This document shows, one piece after another, positions 9,278-17,217 of a stretch of 64,000 nucleotides of DNA. Location of the stretch: NCBI RefSeq assembly GCF_900168065.1, contig NZ_FUZZ01000004.1, forward strand, positions 310,001-374,000, read 5' to 3'. The number at the start of each line of letters is the position of its first letter. Positions within the stretch are counted from its first letter, which is position 1. The notes under the pieces are model-generated. The model was not told the DNA's origin, did no database searches, and was given only the letters and a program-made list of their open reading frames with translations. The translations under genes were made by a program, and so were the position numbers. The DNA comes from Chitinophaga ginsengisegetis (GTDB lineage: Bacteria; Bacteroidota; Bacteroidia; Chitinophagales; Chitinophagaceae).

Positions 9278-10108
9278 TTAAGGATGATGATTAATATTAT
9301 ATTCATTTATTAAGCGCTCGTAAAATTTCTCATTCTCCACTACCATATCGGGTACTATCTTATTCCATTCATCAAACATGCAACGCAGGTAGTGACGGTA
9401 CAAGTCCGGATTCTTCGGGTTACTGGCTTCATAACTCCGGAGCAAATGAGCCGTTCGCTGCTCTGCCAGGCTGCGGGCCTGGTGCAATACCATACGCGCT
9501 CCTGTAGAGGGACTAAAAGTATTCTGCGACTGGCAGAACGGGCAGGTGATATAAGTATCAATAAAAAACATCCTGGGAATAGTGATGTTGCCGCCACACT
9601 GTTTGCAACTGAATTTATCACGTATCCGTTCAAATGCTGCCAGTTCCTCCTGGTATGCCGATTCCAGGTCCTGTTCACCGGCGGCGCCCTGCAGCAGGGA
9701 AATGGCATGGTTTATTTTGTCTTCAAAAACATTGTGCCGGTCCAGGCAGGCCATTCTGAATGTATACAGCTTCCTGCGGTACTCACTCCCGGCACTGGAA
9801 ATAATGGAGGGGAGCGATGCTTCGGCTTCCTGCATAAAACAAACAATATTCTCTTCCTTTACCTCGTTCGCCTTATTCCGCATCTGGTTAATTTGTCCCA
9901 GCAGCCCCGAAAGCATATGGATGTGCGCGCGTTTATAAGGATCTGTGTCCTGGCGGAAAACTTTCTGCAGTTCAGGCACGGCAGCAGTGTTCATTTCCTC
10001 CATCCGGGCTTCCAGCTTCTCCAGGAAAACAAACCATCTCTCCTGCCTGGTTCTCATCTCTTCGATCAGGGCAAGGTTCTCATTTTTCTTATTGAATAAA
10101 TTGAACAT
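9278..10108 (-). CDS. Coiled-coil protein with internal zinc ribbon
   Basis: A 276-residue cytoplasmic protein of unrecognised family. The N-terminal half is helical and charged ('MRTRQERWFVFLEKLEARM'). A zinc ribbon follows at about residues 167-195, made of 'CKQCGG' and 'CPFCQS', and then a helical tail. It lies three bases after the small zinc-ribbon gene and two genes after the SPFH/SHOCT protein. Pairing of zinc-ribbon proteins with an SPFH protein recalls the Bacillus subtilis ydjGHI genes, but that is an analogy of arrangement, not a shown homology. Confidence 0.75.
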   Translation of the reverse strand: MFNLFNKKNENLALIEEMRTRQERWFVFLEKLEARMEEMNTAAVPELQKVFRQDTDPYKRAHIHMLSGLLGQINQMRNKANEVKEENIVCFMQEAEASLPSIISSAGSEYRRKLYTFRMACLDRHNVFEDKINHAISLLQGAAGEQDLESAYQEELAAFERIRDKFSCKQCGGNITIPRMFFIDTYITCPFCQSQNTFSPSTGARMVLHQARSLAEQRTAHLLRSYEASNPKNPDLYRHYLRCMFDEWNKIVPDMVVENEKFYERLINEYNINHHP

Positions 10109-10111
10109 GAT

Positions 10112-10357
10112 TTATGAATTATTTTCCTTCCTGATATTCACACCATCCGTCAGCTTTGTATCCATGAATACAAAACCGCAGTAGGCGCAGGCCGTGAGTC
10201 CTTTGTGATAGGCCCGTCCTGCACCGCATTCGGGACAATCACGAATATCCATTCTGGCTTCTTCGTTTGTTATTTCGCCGCCATAATTTTCCTGGGTCTC
10301 CACCTTATTTTTGAGCTGTTCCAGGTAGGCTTGTATCCGTTTCTTTTCCTCTGCCAT
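10112..10357 (-). CDS. Small zinc-ribbon protein
   Basis: An 81-residue protein with a charged helical N-terminus ('KKRIQAYLEQLKNKVETQ') and one four-cysteine ribbon, 'CPECGAG' and 'CAYCGF', spaced as CxxC-x13-CxxC. Such ribbons often act as protein-protein or nucleic-acid contacts. It lies 18 bases downstream of the SPFH gene and three bases upstream of the larger zinc-ribbon gene, on the same transcript. The tight spacing supports a real gene despite its size. Confidence 0.78.
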   Translation of the reverse strand: MAEEKKRIQAYLEQLKNKVETQENYGGEITNEEARMDIRDCPECGAGRAYHKGLTACAYCGFVFMDTKLTDGVNIRKENNS

Positions 10358-10375
10358 AATCCTGCGGGTTGAGGG

Positions 10376-11329
10376 TTAAAGTAATTTCAGCAGTTCTTCT
10401 TTCTTGGCAGCGTACTCCTGTTCTGTAATCAGCTGCGCATCGAAGAGTGCCTTCAGTTGTTTGAGTCTTTCCGTGATATCTGCTGCGGGAGCGGGTTTGG
10501 GCTGCATGGCTCCCTGGGTAACCATATTCGTGATGAGGCCCATTGTTACTGCCTGCCGGGCGCCATCTCCTAAATTGGAATGTTCTTTGTCCATCGCATT
10601 GGCGATGCTGTACTGCGAAAACTTATTCATGTCTGTTACCATGTTCATACCGGTAACTTTGTCGTATTGTTTAAGCACTTCTTCCGGCAGGGTGATGCTG
10701 GTAATGGTGAAGCGGGTAATTTCCAGGCCAAAGTCAGTGAAGTATGGCTGAAGGAGAGGTTGTGTTTTTTCGTTTAACCCGGAAATGTTACCTGCTGCAT
10801 CTACCACGGAAATCTGCGCCAGTGCAAGTACTTCGGCAAACTTCGGCGCTATAAAATCGCGTAACTGTAACTCCAGCTCTGTGATGCTGAGTCGTGGCCA
10901 GGTACCTGCATACTCTTTGAAGAACTTTGACACGTCTGTAATACGGATATTATACGTACCAAAGGCCCTTACCCGTACCTGCCCAAAGGTGGCATCCTTC
11001 ATTAACACCGGCGCCGGGGTACCCCATTTGAGGTTTACAAACTGATGGGTGTTGAAAAAATAAATGTCTGCTTTAATGGGACTTTCAAAACCATATTTCC
11101 AGCCCCGGAGCCTTGTGAGTATAGGGATGTTTTCGGTTTTCAGGGTGTGCCTCCCGGCAGGAAATACATCCGCCAGCTGCCCTTCGTTGAGGAAAAGGGC
11201 GTGTTGACTTTCCCTTACGGTGAGTACGGCACCATCCTTAATTTCCTTATCTGCATCTGCAAACTTCCACATCAACGCATTAGGATCCGGTGTTACAGAT
11301 TCAATGATTTCAATAAAAGGTAATCCCAT
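10376..11329 (-). CDS. SPFH-domain (YdjI/virion-core-like) protein with C-terminal SHOCT domain
   Basis: Membrane-associated scaffold of the SPFH superfamily. It has the 'virion core protein'/YdjI pattern: 'MGLPFIEIIESVTPDPNALM' at the N-terminus, then 'LTVRESQHALFLNEGQLAD' and 'FFNTHQFVNLKWGTP'. The C-terminus (about residues 288-315, 'LKQLKALFDAQLITEQEYAA') is a SHOCT oligomerisation motif. No transmembrane helix is visible, so membrane contact would go through the beta-domain or partners. In B. subtilis the related YdjI travels with PspA and zinc-ribbon proteins in an envelope-stress operon. Here zinc-ribbon genes follow but no PspA-like gene is seen. Confidence 0.88.
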   Translation of the reverse strand: MGLPFIEIIESVTPDPNALMWKFADADKEIKDGAVLTVRESQHALFLNEGQLADVFPAGRHTLKTENIPILTRLRGWKYGFESPIKADIYFFNTHQFVNLKWGTPAPVLMKDATFGQVRVRAFGTYNIRITDVSKFFKEYAGTWPRLSITELELQLRDFIAPKFAEVLALAQISVVDAAGNISGLNEKTQPLLQPYFTDFGLEITRFTITSITLPEEVLKQYDKVTGMNMVTDMNKFSQYSIANAMDKEHSNLGDGARQAVTMGLITNMVTQGAMQPKPAPAADITERLKQLKALFDAQLITEQEYAAKKEELLKLL

Positions 11330-11339
11330 CCTGCAAGAT

Positions 11340-11846
11340 TTAAATATTCGGTGCTTTGACCGTAAATAGCATGTCGTTTATAGCATCCAGTATTTCTGTT
11401 TCAAATACTTCCTGTCGCTTTCTTCCTTTCTTTGTATCCGGAAAATAGTCGCTGACAGCATAATTCCTGCCAAACCTGTCTTTTTTATTAGAAATAACAT
11501 ACTGCAGGTCGTTGTTAGTTGTTTCCTGCAAAATATATACTTCTTCAAATGACATGAGTTTTCTCGAATACAAACCCGGTGCTTTCAGATAAACCTCCCG
11601 GGTACGCTCATCAAAAACATACGTGAGGTTTACTTTAAACAGGAAGTCATACACAGCGTAAAAGCCACAGATAACGCCTATACACATTATAAACCTGGAT
11701 ACCTCGTAATTAAGCGGCCATATCAGCGGAATAATGAAGGCTGCTGCCGCCAGTATTACACAGGAAATAATTTTGCCTTTGTATACGCCGTTAGGTTGGA
11801 AACTCAGTTTCCCGTCAACAGCTTTCAGGTTATACGATGCCATCAT
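11340..11846 (-). CDS. Uncharacterised two-helix membrane protein
   Basis: A 168-residue protein with two adjacent hydrophobic segments ('ISCVILAAAAFIIPLIW' and 'FIMCIGVICGFYAVYDFLF') and a cytoplasmic C-terminal domain of beta character ('YVFDERTREVYLKAPGLY'). It resembles the next gene upstream in layout (two helices, then a PH-like domain), which suggests the two are related or act as a pair. It sits 10 bases before the SPFH gene and seven bases after its upstream neighbour. Function unknown. Confidence 0.72.
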   Translation of the reverse strand: MMASYNLKAVDGKLSFQPNGVYKGKIISCVILAAAAFIIPLIWPLNYEVSRFIMCIGVICGFYAVYDFLFKVNLTYVFDERTREVYLKAPGLYSRKLMSFEEVYILQETTNNDLQYVISNKKDRFGRNYAVSDYFPDTKKGRKRQEVFETEILDAINDMLFTVKAPNI

Positions 11847-11853
11847 TACAGGT

Positions 11854-12327
11854 TTAAGCGATGTCTTCCTCCTCCAGGCCCATAATGCCGGCTATTTCCA
11901 TTGTGACCTGCTGCAACGGCTTTGTAAGAAACATAGTCTGGTGCAGCATCACCGATTTCCGCTTGCCATTTTTATCCATGATCATAGCGGCAGTTGCGTT
12001 TACAGTAACGATAAACGACTGTTTTGAAATGAGGAAATTCTGAAAGTCCTCAAACCGGTACTCCGTTGGAGATATAAAGAAAACAGGTTGTACTGAAATG
12101 GTGCGGGCATTTACATCGATCTTTAATTTGCCGGTAACTCTCAGCGCGATGATAACTGCAAATACACCTATTAACAGGCTACTCACTATTCCCCCACGGG
12201 TTGGATTATTGTATAGGATAAATACGATCAGACCAAATAATAAAAGGGCCAACAAACAAAAGAATGCTGTCTGGGATTTCTTTGTATATACATTCCCTTC
12301 CCGGGTAAAATATTGAAGCGGCTGCAT
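11854..12327 (-). CDS. Uncharacterised two-helix membrane protein, similar in layout to its downstream neighbour
   Basis: A protein of about 157 residues starting 'MQPLQYFTREGNVYTKK', with two hydrophobic helices ('FFCLLALLLFGLIVFILY' and 'GIVSSLLIGVFAVIIALRV') and a soluble tail ('LKIDVNARTISVQPVFFI'). The open frame reaches 12456, but that start would run 77 bases into the upstream DUF4870-like gene, so I chose the ATG at 12327. Topology matches the 11340-11846 product. Function unknown. Confidence 0.7.
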   Translation of the reverse strand: MQPLQYFTREGNVYTKKSQTAFFCLLALLLFGLIVFILYNNPTRGGIVSSLLIGVFAVIIALRVTGKLKIDVNARTISVQPVFFISPTEYRFEDFQNFLISKQSFIVTVNATAAMIMDKNGKRKSVMLHQTMFLTKPLQQVTMEIAGIMGLEEEDIA

Positions 12328-12379
12328 GCGGTAATTTCTGATATGGCTATATAATAAATAACAGATCTCCGGATCCTGG

Positions 12380-12703
12380 CTAATTGATAAATGAAAATTT
12401 GTTCTCGAATACTTTACCAAATACCGGAACAGGTTTTTCTGCCTGGTTAGCTGCATTGATAATTCCCAGTATCCAGAATATAAGGATCACATACCCGATC
12501 AGGCCGAGGAAAGATAAAGAGGGCACCACGTGCGCTATTATAGTCAGGGTAATATTGAGCAGGATACTCACAATGGCAAGTCCTAACGACTGCCTCAGGT
12601 GATACCTGAGCAGGCTGTCTGATTTCTCTTTCCCGGAGAAGTAAGCAATCAGCCAACCGATCAGGGTTACATATGACAAAATAGATAATGTTTTGCTGTT
12701 CAT
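12380..12703 (-). CDS. DUF4870/Tic20-like small membrane protein
   Basis: A protein of 107 residues with three or four hydrophobic segments and the DUF4870 pattern 'LSYVTLIGWLIAYFSGK', 'LLRYHLRQSLGLAIVSIL', 'WILGIINAANQAEKPVPVFG'. The start at 12703 ('MNSKTLSILSYV') is preferred over 12742 because the extra 13 residues are basic and unlike the family. It is the first gene of a seven-gene minus-strand operon running to 8697. Family members are small integral membrane proteins of unknown biochemical role. Confidence 0.85.
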   Translation of the reverse strand: MNSKTLSILSYVTLIGWLIAYFSGKEKSDSLLRYHLRQSLGLAIVSILLNITLTIIAHVVPSLSFLGLIGYVILIFWILGIINAANQAEKPVPVFGKVFENKFSFIN

Positions 12704-12933
12704 GGGTTCAAGGTTTTTTCGTTGGCGATATTGCCTGTGCAAATGTGCGGTGAATGTTTCTTAACCAGGCATTCAGGTAGCCTACAAAACGACTACCCAG
12801 GGGAAAAAGAGCGTCTACAATATGACTACAACATTTTCAAACATCTTACTATTATTATCTTATAAATATAAATATTTATAACTTTAAAGATCTTTTCATA
12901 CTGACTATTAGTGATTTATAGTAATTTAACCGC

Positions 12934-14799
12934 ATGAAATCATTACCATATCTACCCTTTGTTTGTCTGTTGATCTGTATATGCGGGTGGTCATGTTTTG
13001 CATTTGCACAAATGCCGTTGTCGGATAGTTTACAATCAGTAACCGCTAACCCCGCCTTCAATGAAAAGGAGAAACCGCCTTTACTTAATCAGCTGGCTGA
13101 AATATACCGGGCCAATAAAAACTATTCCCTTGCCATGACCACGGCCAGGCAAAGTGTGGCTCTCTCCCTCCGGCATCAAAATTACCGGGAGGCCACTAAA
13201 GCTTATGCGATGCTGGCAAACATCAAATTCAATACGCAGCAATATGCCGATCTGAAACAAACTGTTGATTCCGTATTCACCAGCGCGCAACAGGCCAACG
13301 ATCCGGTGGCAATGGCATATGCTTATTATACCCGTGCGCTGTTATATAAAACGCTGGATAAGTCGGACGATGTGGTAAAGTATTGCCAGCTGGGCCTCCG
13401 GCAATTGGAGAAAACCCCTGACCCCTATATTGCAGCCAAAATATATTACCAGCTTTACGTTGTTAATTCGGGCTGGAACAATGAAGAAAAGGTAGGGATC
13501 TATGCCGGGGAAGCCACAAACAATGCGCTCAAAACAAATGATTACAACCTGTTGAGCAATTGTTATACGGCCCTGTCGGTAGCCCATGAATATAAATTCA
13601 ATGCTACCCAAAACCGGCAGGAGCTGGATAGTGTGCTGTACTACCTGGGTAAACCGGAGGCGCTTTACCGGCAGTACCCCGGCAGGGTTGCCGCTAACAC
13701 CTATGCCATTGCCTGTATAAATATTGCCAACTGCTATCTGAAATACTTCCCTGCTGAGGATGCAGCGGCGAAAGCACAGGCTGTTCACTATGCCGGTATT
13801 GCCCGGTCGGTGTTAAAAGATGCTCCCAACAGCGAAGAGGTGGTTGCCAGCAGCTTAGGCATCCTCAGCGAATATGCCCGGCGGGAAGGCAACGAGGCCC
13901 AGGCAGAAAATTATCTGCTGGAAGCCTACCAGGTGATGAAAACGGCTAACGGTCATTCTTATTATACTATAATCAATGTGGTGCAGGCACTGTCTAATCT
14001 TTATGAACAAAAAGGGGACTACCGGAAAGCGCTGGAGTTTCAAAAAGAGGCCACTCTATATAACAACAAAAATTTTAATCAGCAACAGGCGCTCAATACC
14101 CAAAAGCTGGAAATACAATACGAAACGGAAAAGAAAAACAACGAAATGCAAATCCTGAAAGAACGGGAGAAAAGCCGCACCATGCAGAATTATTTATATG
14201 CCTGCATAGCGCTTGCCTCCCTGCTTGGACTGATATTCATGTTCCGCTCCTATCACTTCAGGTTACGTTACTCCCTGCAGCGGGAAAAGCAGCTGCAACT
14301 GGAAAAACACGAGTCTGAAATGCAGGTAAAGCTGGAAAAAGAAGAACACGCAAGGCTCAGAGCCGAGCAGCAACTCCTGGAAACCCAGCAACAACAACTC
14401 AAAAAAGAGGTAATGGCCAATGTGCTGCACCTCGAACATAAGCACCAGACGCTGCTGCATATCAAAGACAAATTAACGGAAGGCGACTCCGTAAACATGC
14501 AGAAAATCCTGAAGGAAGAAATGGTGATCGATAACGACTTTGAACATGCAAAAGTCCAGATCCAACAGATACACCCCGATTTCTTTCACCTGATCAACGA
14601 CAAAGCACAGAAAAAGCTCACCCTGCTCGACCTGAAGCTTTGCGCCTACCTGTATCTTAAAATGGACACCCGCCAAATTGCCCAGCTGATGAATATTGAA
14701 GCCAAAAGCGTAAGAATGAGCCGTTACAGGATCAAACAGAAGCTGGGACTGGACAAAGAAGATGACCTGAATGCTTTTTTACAGGGTTTGGGTAGTTAA
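12934..14799 (+). CDS. TPR-repeat membrane regulator with C-terminal LuxR-like HTH
   Basis: A one-protein signal transducer. A signal/anchor segment ('FVCLLICICGWSCFAFAQ') is followed by periplasmic tetratricopeptide repeats up to about residue 410, a transmembrane helix at about 420-437 ('LYACIALASLLGLIFMF'), a long Glu/Gln-rich coiled coil, and a cytoplasmic DNA-binding end at about 563-605 ('LDLKLCAYLYLKMDTRQIA', 'SVRMSRYRIKQKLGL'). This layout (TPR-TM-coiled coil-HTH) recurs in Bacteroidota and lacks any kinase or receiver domain. It is divergent from the SPFH operon, so it may control it. That is inference from position only. Confidence 0.85.
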   Translation: MKSLPYLPFVCLLICICGWSCFAFAQMPLSDSLQSVTANPAFNEKEKPPLLNQLAEIYRANKNYSLAMTTARQSVALSLRHQNYREATKAYAMLANIKFNTQQYADLKQTVDSVFTSAQQANDPVAMAYAYYTRALLYKTLDKSDDVVKYCQLGLRQLEKTPDPYIAAKIYYQLYVVNSGWNNEEKVGIYAGEATNNALKTNDYNLLSNCYTALSVAHEYKFNATQNRQELDSVLYYLGKPEALYRQYPGRVAANTYAIACINIANCYLKYFPAEDAAAKAQAVHYAGIARSVLKDAPNSEEVVASSLGILSEYARREGNEAQAENYLLEAYQVMKTANGHSYYTIINVVQALSNLYEQKGDYRKALEFQKEATLYNNKNFNQQQALNTQKLEIQYETEKKNNEMQILKEREKSRTMQNYLYACIALASLLGLIFMFRSYHFRLRYSLQREKQLQLEKHESEMQVKLEKEEHARLRAEQQLLETQQQQLKKEVMANVLHLEHKHQTLLHIKDKLTEGDSVNMQKILKEEMVIDNDFEHAKVQIQQIHPDFFHLINDKAQKKLTLLDLKLCAYLYLKMDTRQIAQLMNIEAKSVRMSRYRIKQKLGLDKEDDLNAFLQGLGS

Positions 14800-14975
14800 C
14801 TTACCCGGCCGGCCACTTCCCCTCTCCGCACCATCCCTCCTTTGCTATGCCAGTTAAGCTTCCTCCTGGCCAGATCCATTGTATTTCGAAATACAATACG
14901 AAATTAATCACTGCTGAAGATGCAGAAAAATAAACCCGCCGCTTTTGCCGCATTTTGCCGGTGTAAAGTTTTCAT

Positions 14976-15096
14976 AGTGTATGGGGAGTGTATGGGAAGT
15001 GTATGGTGAGTGTATGGTGAGTGTATGGGAACAGTATAGGAACAGTATAGGGAGTGTATAGGGACTGTATAGGGACTGTATAGGGACTGTATGGGG
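14976..15096. repeat. Tandem array of eleven 11-bp units
   Basis: Eleven contiguous units of exactly 11 bp. Units read AGTGTATGGGG, AGTGTATGGGA, AGTGTATGGTG (twice), AGTGTATGGGA, ACAGTATAGGA, ACAGTATAGGG, AGTGTATAGGG, ACTGTATAGGG (twice), ACTGTATGGGG. The invariant core is GTAT at positions 4-7 and GG at 9-10 is nearly so. Neighbouring units share variants, as expected from slippage expansion. One unit is close to a helical turn, so all copies face the same side of DNA. Confidence 0.9.
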
Positions 15097-15119
15097 AATA
15101 CGACACATAGACGAGTCCT

Positions 15120-15174
15120 AAGTATCCGAGAAGTATCCAAGAGGTATGGGAGAAGTATACAGGAAGTAGTAACT
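15120..15174. repeat. Degenerate continuation of the 11-bp periodicity
   Basis: Five further 11-base blocks keep the period and a GTA core: AAGTATCCGAG, AAGTATCCAAG, AGGTATGGGAG, AAGTATACAGG, AAGTAGTAACT. A 23-base spacer (15097-15119) separates them from the main array. They look like older, decayed units. Confidence 0.6.
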
Positions 15175-15219
15175 ACCAATAACAAAACCCGCGATGATCG
15201 CAGGTTTTGTTATTGGTAG
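15173..15219. terminator. Long near-perfect hairpin, probable bidirectional terminator
   Basis: The arms are CTACCAATAACAAAACC (15173-15189) and GGTTTTGTTATTGGTAG (15203-15219). The interior GCGA/TCGC adds four pairs, with one mismatched base pair (C15190/A15202) between. It lies between the convergent TPR regulator and SDR genes and carries A- and T-rich arm segments, so it can end transcription in both directions. Confidence 0.7.
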
Positions 15220-15250
15220 GGGGCCCTTCAGCGCCACCAGGCGCCTGCTA

Positions 15251-15988
15251 CTACCAGGGTATCTCTCCGGTAGCAGGGTTATTCTCCTCACTAAAAAACC
15301 TCCCTGTGGGGCCATCATCGCCGATAGTAGCGTATTTAACCAAACGCGCCCCGGCTTCTTCCACGCTGCCGGTTCCGCGGTGGTTATTGAAATCGGTAGC
15401 AATAAAGCCAGGATCAATGGCATTTACTTTAAATGGCGTGTCACGGAGTTCATAAGCCAGGGTCACCGTATACATGTTAAGTGCCGTTTTCGACGGAAGG
15501 TAAGCGGCGCCTTTATGATGATAAAACGGCCAGGAAGGGTCGCTATTCAACGTGAGCGATGCCATACTTGAACTTACGTTCACGATGCGGGGCTGCGGAG
15601 CGCTTTGCAGCAAATCAATAAAAGCCCGGGTAACTCTTACCACGCCATATAAATTGGTTTCAAACACCTTTTGGAAAACGGCAATATCTGTTCCGGTTGC
15701 CGTTTGCGGAAGGCCGCCGCTAATGCCCGCGTTATTAATAAGTACATCCAGTACATCGGTTTTTTTGCCTATTTCAGCACGGGCAGCATCTACTGATGCC
15801 TGGTTGCTTACATCTATTTGTATGGCCTCCACTTCATTCAACCCTTCAGCTTTGAGTTTTTCTACAGCTTCAAGGCCATTGGCCAGGTTACGGCTACCTA
15901 AATAAACGTAATATCCCTTTTGCAGCAGCTGCCGCGTGGTTTCAAACCCAATGCTTTTATTGGCCCCGGTAATCAATACTTTTTTCAT
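15251..15988 (-). CDS. SDR-family NAD(P)-dependent oxidoreductase (copy 1)
   Basis: Classical short-chain dehydrogenase of 245 residues, reducing or oxidising a small carbonyl/alcohol substrate with NAD(P). The cofactor motif TGANKSIG is at residues 7-14, NNAG at 85-88, the catalytic Ser near 140 and YLPSK (Tyr163/Lys167). It is about two-thirds identical by hand alignment (163 of 245) to the plus-strand SDR at 33350-34087, including the identical 'GEIPW' C-terminus. Both follow an AraC regulator on the same strand. Its substrate is not known. Confidence 0.92.
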   Translation of the reverse strand: MKKVLITGANKSIGFETTRQLLQKGYYVYLGSRNLANGLEAVEKLKAEGLNEVEAIQIDVSNQASVDAARAEIGKKTDVLDVLINNAGISGGLPQTATGTDIAVFQKVFETNLYGVVRVTRAFIDLLQSAPQPRIVNVSSSMASLTLNSDPSWPFYHHKGAAYLPSKTALNMYTVTLAYELRDTPFKVNAIDPGFIATDFNNHRGTGSVEEAGARLVKYATIGDDGPTGRFFSEENNPATGEIPW

Positions 15989-16116
15989 AATCCTTTGTAA
16001 TTAATAGTTAAAAGTGAGTGTAGTTTTTATGACTTCCTCATCCTGTTTTATTAATACAAAGTTCCGGCTTACATGGGCCTTCCTGTTAAAGAGAATCAAA
16101 CCAAAAAGTATGACTT

Positions 16117-16998
16117 TCAAACCTTACCCGTCCTGAATGACCGGGGAGTAGCTCCGGTAACACGTTTAAAGTAGTTGTTAAAGTAGGTGGGATATTCAAA
16201 ACCCAGGCTGTAGGCGATGTCGGCCACACTCCAATCGGTATGTCGCAACAGCGCTTTTGCTTCTGAGGCAATACGTTCCGCGATGTGTACGGAGGTTGGT
16301 TTACCGGTAACAGCGCTTACCGATCGGTTGAGATAATTTACGTGTACAGACAGGGTTGCGGCGAAGTCCTGGGCCGTTCTTAATTTCAGCGGATCTCCGG
16401 TGTTATCGACCGGGAATTGCCTCTCCAATAATTCCATAAAGAGATAGGTAATCCGCGTAGCAGCATTTTTTTGCCTCAGCTCATTTTGTAATGGCTGAAT
16501 GCTTAACGCTTCGTGAAGGATCAGCTCTATACAGCCCCGGAGCAATTCGTCTTTGTAATGATAATCACTCCTGTGTACCGACAGCATCTTTTGAAACAAG
16601 CCGGTTAAAAACGCCGCCTGTTCCCTGTTAAGACGAACTACCGGTGACACGCCAAAACGAAATAATGGAGAGTTCTGTAAGATCTCCGTTCGTTCCCTTC
16701 CGGAGAAAAATGCTTCCGTAAACAAACAGGCATACCCTTTCTTTTCCGTGGAACGATCCACTACCGTATGAGGTATATTGGGATTGGCGAAAAATAAAAA
16801 CGTGTCATTCATTTCGATCGTTTCATCACCGTGGTAAATGATCATATCACCGGCGACCAGCACTATCTTATAAAAGTCACGCCTGCCGTGGGGTTGTGAG
16901 GGATTTGAGATACCTGAAATTTCGTGGACCTTAAATCCTTTCAGTTTCAAATCCGATGTATAAGACCGGGCAACCGTGGTTTCAGTTTTGTTGATCAT
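16117..16998 (-). CDS. AraC-family transcriptional regulator
   Basis: A 293-residue regulator. The N-terminal cupin-like sensing half ('DFYKIVLVAGDMIIYHGDE', 'FFANPNIPHTV') precedes the two AraC helix-turn-helices at the C-terminus ('TAQDFAATLSVHVNYLNRS' and 'WSVADIAYSLGFEYPTYFN', then 'YFKRVTGATPRSFR'). It lies 128 bases upstream of the SDR gene on the same strand and probably controls it. The same AraC-then-SDR order recurs at 32412-34087. Confidence 0.92.
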   Translation of the reverse strand: MINKTETTVARSYTSDLKLKGFKVHEISGISNPSQPHGRRDFYKIVLVAGDMIIYHGDETIEMNDTFLFFANPNIPHTVVDRSTEKKGYACLFTEAFFSGRERTEILQNSPLFRFGVSPVVRLNREQAAFLTGLFQKMLSVHRSDYHYKDELLRGCIELILHEALSIQPLQNELRQKNAATRITYLFMELLERQFPVDNTGDPLKLRTAQDFAATLSVHVNYLNRSVSAVTGKPTSVHIAERIASEAKALLRHTDWSVADIAYSLGFEYPTYFNNYFKRVTGATPRSFRTGKV

Positions 16999-17052
16999 CT
17001 TACAAAATTAAGAAAATCAAACCAAAAACAGGTAACACACCAGGTAGAATTA

Positions 17053-17072
17053 GGCCCCGATAAATATCGGGG
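17053..17072. terminator. Perfect 9-10 bp hairpin
   Basis: GGCCCCGATA and TATCGGGGCC flank AA or, counted tightly, a very short loop, followed on the plus strand by CCTTTTA. It lies between the AraC gene (starting at 16998 on the minus strand) and the end of the RND operon, so it may insulate AraC from read-through. Confidence 0.5.
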
Positions 17073-17175
17073 CCCTTTTAGCAAACCTACATCTGTTTAC
17101 ACCTTATGTGTTGTTGCACCCCATAAGTGTTCAGAAAGATATCAACCGGTTCTATCCGCTCCTCTTCCACCCGCC

Positions 17176-17209
17176 GCAAAAATTAAGGCTGCCCGGAATG
17201 AGCAGCCTT
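17176..17209 (-). terminator. Terminator of the RND efflux operon
   Basis: Reading the minus strand just past the RND stop codon: AAGGCTGC, loop, GCAGCCTT, then AATTTTTG. The stem arms are at 17185-17192 and 17202-17209 and the T-rich tail is 17176-17184. This is a standard rho-independent structure nine bases after the stop. Confidence 0.8.
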
Positions 17210-17217
17210 GTTGCTGC

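Larger units (their letters stand above)
14800..15250. other. Gene-free region holding the 11-bp repeat array and a long hairpin
   Basis: Some 450 bases lie between two convergent genes. Short open frames here read straight through the repeats (for example Ser-Pro-Tyr-Thr-like minus-strand translations) and are not genes. The content is an 11-bp tandem array (14976-15096), a degenerate continuation (15120-15174) and a 47-base hairpin (15173-15219). The first 170 bases show nothing recognisable. Confidence 0.7.

Noticed and set aside
14904..15185. Minus-strand frames rich in Ser-Pro-Tyr-Thr repeats
   Set aside because: They are translations of the 11-bp DNA repeat; the period is not a multiple of three, so all frames give similar peptides and none has a gene context.
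14800..15250. CRISPR array
   Set aside because: Units are 11 bp, contiguous and without spacers; no cas genes are present.
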